A DNA stretch of 64,000 nucleotides from Idiomarina piscisalsi. GTDB taxonomy: Bacteria; Pseudomonadota; Gammaproteobacteria; Enterobacterales; Alteromonadaceae. Below, piece by piece: positions 53,168 to 61,171 of the stretch. The stretch's first letter is position 1. Each line of letters starts with the position of its first letter. The stretch covers positions 1,240,001 through 1,304,000 of the forward strand of contig NZ_CP022133.1 in NCBI RefSeq assembly GCF_002211765.1, read 5' to 3'. The position numbers and the translations under genes are program-made. The notes under the pieces are model-generated. The model did not search any database and was not told the origin of the DNA. It worked only from the letters and a program-made list of their open reading frames with translations.

Positions 53168-53194
53168 ATATCGTCTTAATTTACCTTTTCTTTA
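53168..53194 (-). promoter_or_regulatory. Sigma-28 (FliA) flagellar promoter
   Basis: On the minus strand TAAA (53194-53191), exactly 15 bases, then GACGATAT (53175-53168). The consensus is TAAA, 15 bases, GCCGATAA. Only two of eight -10 bases differ and spacing is perfect. It sits about 30 bases ahead of the chemoreceptor start, so the gene belongs to the flagellar and chemotaxis regulon. Confidence 0.8.
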
Positions 53195-53241
53195 CGCAAA
53201 GGAAAGTAGACCAAAGTCAAAGAACGTGTTTAAAAAGCATC

Positions 53242-56200
53242 CTATTCAGGTTTAGCGTTTCGTTGCTCCTTCAATAGTAGGGCAGAAAGCGCTGGTAATG
53301 TAACAATAGTAACGACAGCCGCGCCTATTAAACCGAACATCACAATAATGCCAACGCCACGGTAAAGCTCAGTCCCTTCGCCAGGAATGAACACCAATGG
53401 TGCAATCCCGCACAAGGTTGTCAAAGTGGTAATCGTGATAGGTCGGACACGAGAGCGTAGGCCTTCTTTTATAGCATCAATAAGCGCGTAGTTTTCTTTA
53501 TCACGCAAATAAACAGCGCGCTCAACGACCAATATCGGATTATTGATAACGGTTCCCATGAGTATCAAAAATCCCAGCATGGTTATCATATCGAACGGTT
53601 GACTCAACGGTTTCATCCCCAGTAATGGCAGTAAGTCGCCAACGCCATTCATTATCGCTAGACCAAGAATGCCGGCACTGATACCCATTGGAATGGTCAA
53701 CATAATAAGCAGTGGGTATCCCCAATGAGCGAATATTGCCACCATGAGTAAATAAACGATGGCGACCGAAAGCAGATAGTTTTGACTGAGAGCTGCTTGC
53801 GTTTCTGCTAGCTGGTCCGCCGCTCCCGACAATTGCGTTGTGATATCTTTACTAATAACACCTTGCTCACGCAAGTGTTGAATCACGTCACTTTGAACGG
53901 TCTGCACCCCCAATTCCAGCGGTACATCATCGGGTGGAATAATATTTAAGGTGACCGTTCTGCGGCTATCGACTCGACGCACCGTGCTGGTATCGACTGT
54001 TTCTTTGACTTCGGCTAGCGCCGATAGCGGCAGGGGACGTCCCTGATACTGAAGAACGGGCATGGTATTTAAGTCATCCGGTTTGACGTTGGTTTCGTCT
54101 TGACTGAATAAATACATATCGATTTTATCGTCCCCCTGAAAGAACTCACCGACAAAAGCGCCATCCGTCAGAGCGGCAACGGCAAACCCCAGACTCTCCG
54201 CATCGCTATTCACCTCAGCCAAACGGTCAAAATTAGGTTTCACTTCCAGTAACGGTTGCTGTAACGTCAAAGAGCTGGGGTTACTTTGAATGCGAGGGTT
54301 ACCAAAAACGCTCTCGGAGCGCGAATAAATGGCACGCGCAGCGTCATAGACCTCGGCTAAATTACTGCCCCCAACATCAACGTTAATGCTTCGGGTCCCA
54401 CCGTCATTGCTGCTAATAATAGACCCTTTAGTGGCAAACGCGCGCATTCCCGGGTAACGCTCATAAACCGTGGTTATCGCATCCATTAACTCTTCGATAC
54501 GATCCGGGTTTCGAGTCTCAGCAATGATCCGCATATTAGTTGGCGAAACGCTGTAACTGATGGTTTTTAATGCCGGTATGGTGAGTCCATCGGGGCTTTG
54601 CACGTCGTTACTCTCGGTAATAAGAGCCGGGTCGAAGATCGCCCGGATTTCATCACCGATCGCTGACATGGTTTGTAAGTTGTAACCCGGTGGCGCATTC
54701 ATTGAGGCAAACGTTTTCGCTTCTTCCCCCTCCGGTAAGTATTCCGCAGGCGGTGTTAAAAGCAGCCAGGTGACCACTACTGCAATAAAAGTGATGCCTA
54801 CGGTCAGTAATTGACGGCTTTTACTGGTTAAAGTTGATTCCGCCATTTTATCGACGCTATTCAATAGTTTGTCGGTTACATCGGTTTTTGCTTTTGCCGG
54901 GAAATAGGCTGAAAGTAAAGGAACCAATGTGACTGAAACAGCCATTGAGGCGATAATAGCGGAGGAGATGGCAATAGCAATGTCCGAATAGAGCTGTCCC
55001 GCTTCTTGGACAATAAACAGGATAGGCAGGAAAACCATCACGGTTGTTAAGGTTGACGCAAGAACCGCTGTCCATACTCGCTGGACACCTAATATTGCGG
55101 CCTTTTTGGGTGAGGCGCCTTTTTGTCTCTCCAGCTCAATGCTTTCCAGCACGACAATGGTGTTATCCAATGTCATGCCAATAGCAAAGGCAATACCAGC
55201 CAGCGAAATAACATTGATGGTTCGTTCGAGCAGAAGTAAGCCAATAAAGCCGGCCAATGTACATATTGGAATACCGATAACGGCGATGAGCGTGGCGCGA
55301 CCTGAACGCATTAAGGCATACATGACTAAAGTGGCAAACAATGCGCCCAGAGCCAGATTAAAAAGCACGTTTTGAATGGAGGCTTCCACGTAACGGACGT
55401 CATCGGAATTCAGGATTACTTGCATGCCAGCAGGGCGCAGAAGGTCTTCGTTAATACGTTCCACCTCTTCAAGCATGGCATATTTTATGTCAATAACGTT
55501 TGAACCAGACTCGCGTTTTACTTGTAGGCTTAACACCTGCTCGTCTTTAAACCAGGACTCACTGTTCGTTTCAAAGTGGTTCAGGTCGATACGGGCAACA
55601 TCCTTTAGTCGGATAATGCGATCGCCATTACGCTCAATAATGGTACGTTCCATTTCCTCCAGGCTGTCAAAACGACCGACAGTGCGCAACAAATAGCGGC
55701 GTTTGTTTTGCTCGAGCTCACCGGCTGACGTATCGACATTACGACGTTGTAGCGCCTGCTGAACATCGGTAACGGTTAAGCCATAATGACTCAATGCTTC
55801 GCGATTTAGTTGAATGCGCACTTGCCGTTGAGCACCGCCGCTGACTTCAACTTGTGATACACCTGCAACAGAAGACATACGTGGACGCACATTATCCTCG
55901 ACGTAATCGCGCATCCTGACCATGTCAATATTCTTAGGGTTATCGGGTAGGGGAGCCACCCGGAAGTACATAAAGGCATTGCTTGAGAAAGAAGCCGCAA
56001 AGATGCGCGGCTGATCGACGTTGTCAGGGTAATTCGGAACCTGACTTAATGCATTGTTAACTAGAATTAATGTTTCGGTAACATCAATTCCAAACGGAAA
56101 GTCCAATTCAATGGATGCCTGACCGTTACTCGCGCTACTTTCCATGCGTTGTAGGTTGGGCACTGTGCGAAGGTATTCTTCTTGCTCTATTAAAATCTCT

Positions 56201-56376
56201 TTTTCGATGTCCTGAGGTGTTGCTCCAGGCCAATTGGTTTGCACCGATATTGTCCTGACTTCCAAGTCAGGAATCATTTGCACCGGTATTTTTAAGGCGG
56301 CGGAAATGCCTAACAAACAAAGAATCAGGACTGCAACAATGGTGACATGCTTGTGACGTATCAGAGCTTCAATCAT
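53242..56376 (-). CDS. RND-family efflux pump inner-membrane subunit
   Basis: A 1044-residue HAE1-like transporter with a helix at the N-terminus, two large periplasmic loops and about twelve helices. The helix-4 site reads GMTLDNTIVVLESIE: one Asp and an Asn in place of the usual Asp-Asp pair. In the helix-10 region GTVINNPILVVERA the Lys of AcrB is replaced. This marks a different subgroup from AcrB, although the fold and length agree. Cargo is unknown. It is paired with an adaptor gene five bases upstream; no outer-membrane TolC gene is present. Confidence 0.92.
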   Translation of the reverse strand: MIEALIRHKHVTIVAVLILCLLGISAALKIPVQMIPDLEVRTISVQTNWPGATPQDIEKEILIEQEEYLRTVPNLQRMESSASNGQASIELDFPFGIDVTETLILVNNALSQVPNYPDNVDQPRIFAASFSSNAFMYFRVAPLPDNPKNIDMVRMRDYVEDNVRPRMSSVAGVSQVEVSGGAQRQVRIQLNREALSHYGLTVTDVQQALQRRNVDTSAGELEQNKRRYLLRTVGRFDSLEEMERTIIERNGDRIIRLKDVARIDLNHFETNSESWFKDEQVLSLQVKRESGSNVIDIKYAMLEEVERINEDLLRPAGMQVILNSDDVRYVEASIQNVLFNLALGALFATLVMYALMRSGRATLIAVIGIPICTLAGFIGLLLLERTINVISLAGIAFAIGMTLDNTIVVLESIELERQKGASPKKAAILGVQRVWTAVLASTLTTVMVFLPILFIVQEAGQLYSDIAIAISSAIIASMAVSVTLVPLLSAYFPAKAKTDVTDKLLNSVDKMAESTLTSKSRQLLTVGITFIAVVVTWLLLTPPAEYLPEGEEAKTFASMNAPPGYNLQTMSAIGDEIRAIFDPALITESNDVQSPDGLTIPALKTISYSVSPTNMRIIAETRNPDRIEELMDAITTVYERYPGMRAFATKGSIISSNDGGTRSINVDVGGSNLAEVYDAARAIYSRSESVFGNPRIQSNPSSLTLQQPLLEVKPNFDRLAEVNSDAESLGFAVAALTDGAFVGEFFQGDDKIDMYLFSQDETNVKPDDLNTMPVLQYQGRPLPLSALAEVKETVDTSTVRRVDSRRTVTLNIIPPDDVPLELGVQTVQSDVIQHLREQGVISKDITTQLSGAADQLAETQAALSQNYLLSVAIVYLLMVAIFAHWGYPLLIMLTIPMGISAGILGLAIMNGVGDLLPLLGMKPLSQPFDMITMLGFLILMGTVINNPILVVERAVYLRDKENYALIDAIKEGLRSRVRPITITTLTTLCGIAPLVFIPGEGTELYRGVGIIVMFGLIGAAVVTIVTLPALSALLLKEQRNAKPE

Positions 56377-56380
56377 AAGC

Positions 56381-57460
56381 TTACTGGTAGTCCTCGCTAG
56401 AGGTTGGTGTGACGACTTCTCCGTCTTTCAATGACTCATTACCTCGCACGACGACGTTGTCCCCCTCAGTAAGAGAGGACTCGATAACGACCCAGCCGTC
56501 GAATTGCTGACCTAATTCAACCAGCTTTTCTCTAACAACTTGTTTGCCGTTATTATTTTCAACACCCCAGACAGACGTCCGCCCATCGCTATAACGAATA
56601 ACTGCGTCTTGCGGCACCGTCAGCCTGGGAGAAGAACTACGCAACTTGATGTTCGCATTAACAGCAGAGCCTATAACCAGTCCGTCCGGGCTTTCAGGAG
56701 TCAGCCTTATCAAAAAGGTTCTGTCATTTGGGTTTATATAAGGAACCGTAGAGCTAATAGTCGCGTTAATACTGCGACCTTCGCTTTCTATAGAAACATC
56801 TGTTGAGCTATCGATTTCGTGTAAATAGCGTTGCGCTAAATAAGCATCGACATACATATCGTCTATTTGAATAACCCGAAATGCGGGCTGATCTTCTGTC
56901 ACCCACTCTCCGACATTAACCAGCCTTTCGGCAATAACAGCATTAAATGGAACTTTGAGCTGATGATAATCTTGGTTTACTTGGCGCTCGTTCAAACGCG
57001 CAGTCACCTCAGCCAAATCGGCTTCCGCCACAGCAACGGCTGCGCGCGCTCGACGTAGCTCGCTTTGAGCGACAAAATCGGTTTTCGCAAGACGTTGAAG
57101 CTCTTCTAATTGCTGTCTTTCATCTTTAAGGGTTGCTTTTAAGGAGGCTTGCTGCGCCTTTAGCGATTCGATACTTGCATCGATTTGCCGCGTATCGAGG
57201 CGTGCTATGGTGATATTCGCATTGATGCTATCACCAACATCGTATTCAAATGACGATAGTCTTCCGGAAACACCAAAGCTTAATTCGCTATTATTTTTAG
57301 CCGCAACGGAAGCAGGAACAGAGAGAGTTTGATACGCGTGCTGTTTTTTTACTTTTACCACATCGACCTTAGTGGCTGCATGACTGACAAAGCTTGCCAG
57401 TAATGCGCATGCAAAAAACAAGAGAGTGACTCGTGGCTGTACGGTTGTTTTTATCATCAT
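56381..57460 (-). CDS. RND efflux periplasmic adaptor (HlyD/MFP family)
   Basis: A 359-residue membrane-fusion protein with a signal peptide (about residues 8-28). A split lipoyl domain, a coiled-coil hairpin (about 85-155, rich in Gln, Leu, Ala and Glu) and beta-barrel domain follow, ending with VVRGNESLKDGEVV. It links the RND pump to an outer-membrane channel. It precedes the pump gene by four bases, so translation is probably coupled. Confidence 0.92.
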   Translation of the reverse strand: MMIKTTVQPRVTLLFFACALLASFVSHAATKVDVVKVKKQHAYQTLSVPASVAAKNNSELSFGVSGRLSSFEYDVGDSINANITIARLDTRQIDASIESLKAQQASLKATLKDERQQLEELQRLAKTDFVAQSELRRARAAVAVAEADLAEVTARLNERQVNQDYHQLKVPFNAVIAERLVNVGEWVTEDQPAFRVIQIDDMYVDAYLAQRYLHEIDSSTDVSIESEGRSINATISSTVPYINPNDRTFLIRLTPESPDGLVIGSAVNANIKLRSSSPRLTVPQDAVIRYSDGRTSVWGVENNNGKQVVREKLVELGQQFDGWVVIESSLTEGDNVVVRGNESLKDGEVVTPTSSEDYQ

Positions 57461-57560
57461 TTAGACAAGCCTTTTAGGAACCTGTCTAAAGTTTACGCAA
57501 AAAGGGGACCGACGGATTAACTTTGTGTATCTGTATGGTTATCCGTCGGCAGGTTGGGAA

Positions 57561-58124
57561 CTAGGCAATGTCTGCTATTTGTGACTGAGCATTCGATAAG
57601 CCTTGCTCTCGTGACTCATCACCCATGTTTAAACCTTCAGCACGAACGACTTCAACATCGGTAATGCCGATAAAAGACAATGCGGTTTTTAGATAAGCTT
57701 CCTGGTGATCAAGTGCGCTCGCATCTCCGGTTGAATAGACACCGCCACGACCTGACGCAATATAGGCTTTTTTGCCTTCTAACAGACCTTCAGGACCATT
57801 TTCGGTATAACGGAAAGTTACGCCTGCTTGTAATACCCGATCAATCCAGGCTTTAAGCTGTGTAGGAATAGTGAAGTTGTACATAGGTGCGCCAATAACT
57901 AACACATCGGCGTTTTTGAGCTCTTCAACCAGTTCATTAATAAGTGGCTTATCTTCTGCCAGCAGCTCATCTGCACCTAAGTGCGGAATGGCGTCAGTCA
58001 CTAAGTCGCGATGTTTTACCGAAATATCGCTTTCAGCTTGTAGTTTTTTAATAATGTCAGCACTTAACTGACGGCTCACAGAACCTTCAACAAAAATACC
58101 TGAGTCTAAGTGCAATACGTTCAT
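57561..58124 (-). CDS. azoR: FMN-dependent NADH azoreductase
   Basis: A 187-residue flavodoxin-fold quinone and azo reductase. The N-terminal LHLDSGIFVEGSVSRQLS and the FMN-site APMYNFTIPTQLKAWID (about 79-95) plus SGRGGVYS are AzoR marks. It reduces quinones by two electrons, lowering thiol and quinone stress. It is divergent from a LysR-type gene that probably controls it. Confidence 0.94.
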   Translation of the reverse strand: MNVLHLDSGIFVEGSVSRQLSADIIKKLQAESDISVKHRDLVTDAIPHLGADELLAEDKPLINELVEELKNADVLVIGAPMYNFTIPTQLKAWIDRVLQAGVTFRYTENGPEGLLEGKKAYIASGRGGVYSTGDASALDHQEAYLKTALSFIGITDVEVVRAEGLNMGDESREQGLSNAQSQIADIA

Positions 58125-58178
58125 AGGGTAGCTCCTTTAAATCTGGTCTTAATCATAATGTTGGCGTTAATACTACGT

Positions 58179-58234
58179 GTTCCGAATTAAATAAAAAGAC
58201 GATAAAATGGGATGAAACGTTCCAAAATTAGAAC
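58179..58234. promoter_or_regulatory. Candidate LysR operator pair between azoR and its regulator
   Basis: GTTCCAAAATTAGAAC at 58219-58234 is a near-palindrome with GTTC/GAAC arms. A related copy, GTTCCGAATTAA at 58179-58190, lies exactly 40 bases to the left, about four DNA turns. Two such sites on one helical face are usual for LysR regulators controlling themselves and a divergent gene. Confidence 0.5.
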
Positions 58235-58238
58235 ACTT

Positions 58239-59150
58239 ATGTCGATACCTAATATTGCAAATTACTATTTATTCGCGCGCACGGTGCGTGCCGGCAGTAT
58301 TAATGCGGCTGCAAGAGAGTTAGAGCTACCAAAGTCGACCATAAGTCGCCGGCTAAGTCAGCTAGAGAAAGAGCAGGGCGTACGCTTGGTTAATAGGGGG
58401 CGTTCCGGGTTAAAACTTACCGATGTTGGCGAAGCATTTTTGGTGCATTGCGAGTCTTTAGTTGATGCCGCGGAATCTGCGCAGATGGTGACTCAGGCAT
58501 TGTTAGAAAAGCCCAGAGGTCGTGTGAATATGAGTTGTCCGTATGCTATAAGCCAAAGTTTATTGGTGAAAGTATTACCTGAGTTCATGGAGAAATACCC
58601 AGAAGTGCAGCTCAATGTCATTGCGACTAATAGGCCGGTTAACCTCATTGATGAAAATATTGATATTGCGCTTCGGGTACGTCCGTATATTGAAGACTCC
58701 TCGTTAATTGCGCGGCCGTTAACAGAGTCTCCATCAAGTTTGTTTATTTCTCCTGAGCTGTTAAACGCGCAGCCGGTTAAAGAGCCTCAGGACTTAATAC
58801 AGCACCCGCAACTGAGTCTGCATTACACCAGCGGGCGTTACCATTATCAGCTAACGAATGAACAAGGCGACAAGCAGCAAATTAATTTCCAGCCGAAGCT
58901 TATTAGTGACGACATGATGCTCTTAAAAGAAGCCGCCATAAATAACCAGGGAATTGTCGCATTGCCGAATTACATAGGACAGCAAGCGGTATCTGAAGGA
59001 CTGCTTGTTCAATTACTACCGAACTGGAACTTACCGGTTGGTATTATGCACATGACATATTCTCATCGCCGTGGACTTAAACCTGCGGTAAGAACCTTAA
59101 TAGATTTTCTGGCAGAGAAACTTCCTGAAGTAGCAGAGCACACGTTTTAA
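58239..59150 (+). CDS. LysR-family transcriptional regulator
   Basis: A 303-residue regulator. The winged helix-turn-helix covers residues 5-62 (ANYYLFARTVRAGSINAAAREL, then LPKSTISRRLSQLE), followed by a substrate-binding domain. I chose ATG at 58239 because LysR proteins begin close to the helix-turn-helix and because the 58212 ATG would put the candidate operator inside the gene. The likely target is azoR; the inducer is probably a quinone or electrophile (inference from the neighbour). Confidence 0.9.
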   Translation: MSIPNIANYYLFARTVRAGSINAAARELELPKSTISRRLSQLEKEQGVRLVNRGRSGLKLTDVGEAFLVHCESLVDAAESAQMVTQALLEKPRGRVNMSCPYAISQSLLVKVLPEFMEKYPEVQLNVIATNRPVNLIDENIDIALRVRPYIEDSSLIARPLTESPSSLFISPELLNAQPVKEPQDLIQHPQLSLHYTSGRYHYQLTNEQGDKQQINFQPKLISDDMMLLKEAAINNQGIVALPNYIGQQAVSEGLLVQLLPNWNLPVGIMHMTYSHRRGLKPAVRTLIDFLAEKLPEVAEHTF

Positions 59151-59750
59151 AGTGTAGGTCACACGTGTCATTGTCATTAAAAAAGCCTGAATCATCCGCC
59201 TTAAAGGCCAGTGTCACACACCAACTTTTTTAAAGTCACACGATAAAATGTCATCGTTTCGAAACGATTGAGCTGTCTTCTCGGCTGACATTATAGCAAG
59301 CTTATGTCTGTAATATTTTGAATTTCGTATTGTTTTGTAAATTTAAGTCGTTTAATGTCAACTAAATAACTAAAATAAAAGTATGGCTCGTTCGCTGCAA
59401 CGTAACTTAGGATACTCCAAATTTACTCTGGAGTAACTTTAGAACTTCACGTTATTGGCTTTATAATCAATAGCTTATTATCTGTTAGTAGCCAGCTGAA
59501 TAAGTTACAAAGTGCCTGAGGTGAGTGCATTTCAAGATACTCATCCTTTTAAAAGTTTTTAGGCACAATTTTTGTTAAAACCTAGTGCAAAAGTTGACGG
59601 CCTATCGCTTATTGGTTAATGACCAAGTTCTGATTGTCAAAAGAAATAAGAGCTTTACTTTATATTGCAGAGATGCACAAAAAAATACCACCCGCCTGTG
59701 CGTAAAATGTTCGGGCCGCTGAGGCTAGGCGCTAGACCTAAGGAGGAGCA
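59151..59750. other. 600-base intergenic region at the edge of the defence island
   Basis: No gene or RNA gene is visible. The region is rich in A+T. It contains the motif GTCACACG with TGTCAT twice (59158-59171 and 59235-59254) and GTCACAC once more (59213-59219), a perfect 16-base palindrome ATCGTTTCGAAACGAT (59253-59268), a small hairpin ACTCCA/TGGAGT (59414-59434), a TATAAT at 59462, and possible promoters nearer the thsB gene (TTGACG at 59594 with TTAATG at 59616; TTGTCA at 59634 with TACTTT at 59656). It marks the junction between core and accessory DNA. Confidence 0.6.
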
Positions 59751-60254
59751 ATGGCATATAGGAATAAAACCTATGTCGCTTTTGATGGAGACAATGATAT
59801 ACGGTACTACTACTTGATGAAGGCTTGGAGGGATCGTGATAACGATAGCTTTAACTTTCACGATGCGCATGATTTGAATAAATCTCGTGATAGCAGTCAA
59901 GAGCAATCAATAAAAGCGAATTTGCGCACACGTTTTTCAAATTCAAAGGCATTTGTTCTGCTGGTCGGTGAGAGTACCCGCTATTTAACAAAATTCGTGA
60001 AATGGGAAATTGAACAGGCAATTAAATTAGATTTGCCAATTATAGTAGTTAATTTAAATGGCAAACGGTCGAAGGATGAAAGCAGGTGCCCACCAGCAGT
60101 AAAGGATGCCCTTGCAATCTACGTCTCTTTTAACCAGTCAATTATTAGATATGCTTTAGATAACTGGCCAAGTAGCCACAAAAAGCATCGTGATCAACAA
60201 CACTCTGGGCCATATTATTACAAAGACAATGTATACCAAGAGCTAGGGTTGTAA
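59751..60254 (+). CDS. thsB: Thoeris TIR-like sensor ThsB
   Basis: A 167-residue TIR-like domain protein (DUF1863/ThsB type). The fold markers are KTYVAFDGDND at residues 6-16, SNSKAFVLLVGESTRYLTKFVKWEIEQAI at 63-91 and LPIIVVNLNGK. Glu86 in KWEIEQA is the likely catalytic Glu that cleaves NAD when phage is sensed. In type II Thoeris the TIR protein makes a histidine-ADP-ribose signal. A near-perfect ribosome site AGGAGG is at 59741-59746. thsA begins two bases after the stop. Confidence 0.85.
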   Translation: MAYRNKTYVAFDGDNDIRYYYLMKAWRDRDNDSFNFHDAHDLNKSRDSSQEQSIKANLRTRFSNSKAFVLLVGESTRYLTKFVKWEIEQAIKLDLPIIVVNLNGKRSKDESRCPPAVKDALAIYVSFNQSIIRYALDNWPSSHKKHRDQQHSGPYYYKDNVYQELGL

Positions 60255-60256
60255 GT

Positions 60257-61084
60257 ATGGAGAAGATAAAAACAATAATCTCCACAATTCTTAGTGTGTT
60301 TGGTGCACTTTGGTTGGTGGTTCAAATTATTGAGTATTTCGTGGGTAAACAAAGCGCTGAAAAAATGCAGTCGTTATGGTGGGCTTTCTTATTTGTAGGT
60401 ATAACAATCTGTATTTGTAAGCTTTGGCCAAAAAAACGATTTTCATACCTAGTTGATGGTCGGGATATTTCAGTTGAGCTTGTTATTGGAGATATTTTTA
60501 AAGAAAAAGGCCCAATAATAGTAGGCTCAAATACAGCTCTTGAGACCAGTCAGGAAGTCATTTCCAACACAAGTGTGCAGGGCTTGTTCTCCTCCAGGTA
60601 TTTTAGTGATATTAGAGCTATCAATGACCAAATAATAGCTCAACAGCCAAGCCGACCAGTTGAATTTGGCACAACTGTTACAGTTCGGGGTAATGGTCGA
60701 ACTGCATATTTCTGCGCAATCGCTGAAATGAATAGTTCAGGGGTTGCTAAAAGTAGTATGGAAAATCTCCGAACATCTTTGGGTGTTCTTTGGGTCTATC
60801 TATCAGAGAATGGTGAAAAATCTGTATTGAATGTTCCGGTTCTTGGTTCCGGGTTTTCAAGAATTTCAGAGCCAAGAGAAGAAATCGTTCAAGAGATAGC
60901 TCTTTCTTTTTTGGCAGCAATTAATGACAGCTCGTTTTGTGATGGAATTCGAATAGTGATACACCCAAAAGATGTTAAAAAATACGGTTTAAAAGTGGAT
61001 AAGATAACGAAGTTTTTAGAGCACCACTGTCAATATGTGCCCAAGAAACCGAGTATTCAAAACGTAGGGTCAGCGGAAAGCTGA
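60257..61084 (+). CDS. thsA: Thoeris type II effector ThsA, membrane plus macro domain
   Basis: A 275-residue protein with two membrane helices (about residues 8-29 and 39-55) and a cytosolic macro domain (about 70-255). In the macro domain IIVGSNTALETSQEV and LNVPVLGSGFSRI correspond to the ADP-ribose-binding loops. This is the layout of the type II Thoeris effector (DUF6430), which binds the TIR-made nucleotide signal and disrupts the membrane, killing the infected cell. It is translationally close to thsB. The match to the type II system is from architecture and gene pairing. Confidence 0.85.
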   Translation: MEKIKTIISTILSVFGALWLVVQIIEYFVGKQSAEKMQSLWWAFLFVGITICICKLWPKKRFSYLVDGRDISVELVIGDIFKEKGPIIVGSNTALETSQEVISNTSVQGLFSSRYFSDIRAINDQIIAQQPSRPVEFGTTVTVRGNGRTAYFCAIAEMNSSGVAKSSMENLRTSLGVLWVYLSENGEKSVLNVPVLGSGFSRISEPREEIVQEIALSFLAAINDSSFCDGIRIVIHPKDVKKYGLKVDKITKFLEHHCQYVPKKPSIQNVGSAES

Positions 61085-61145
61085 CCTAACAAGCCAGTCA
61101 ATTAGGAAGCTAGCATGATAGCTCCTATGGTGCGATCGTTAGTAA
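61085..61145. repeat. attC-like imperfect palindrome after thsA
   Basis: ACCTAAC at 61085-61091 fits the integron core RYYYAAC. At the other end GTTAGTA (61139-61145) pairs with it over CTAAC/GTTAG. Inside, TAGGAAGCTA (61104-61113) pairs with TAGCTCCTA (61120-61128) with one bulged A, around loop GCATGA. Total length of 61 bases is within the range of attC sites. The right core deviates from GTTRRRY. It could instead be a weak transcription end or a chance fold. Confidence 0.4.
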
Positions 61146-61171
61146 TACAAAATGCTAACAATGGAGAAGAA

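Noticed and set aside
59401..59490. A second GTTAGTA (59484-59490) as the left boundary of a gene cassette
   Set aside because: The 7-base match is expected by chance, and no attC-like palindrome ends there.
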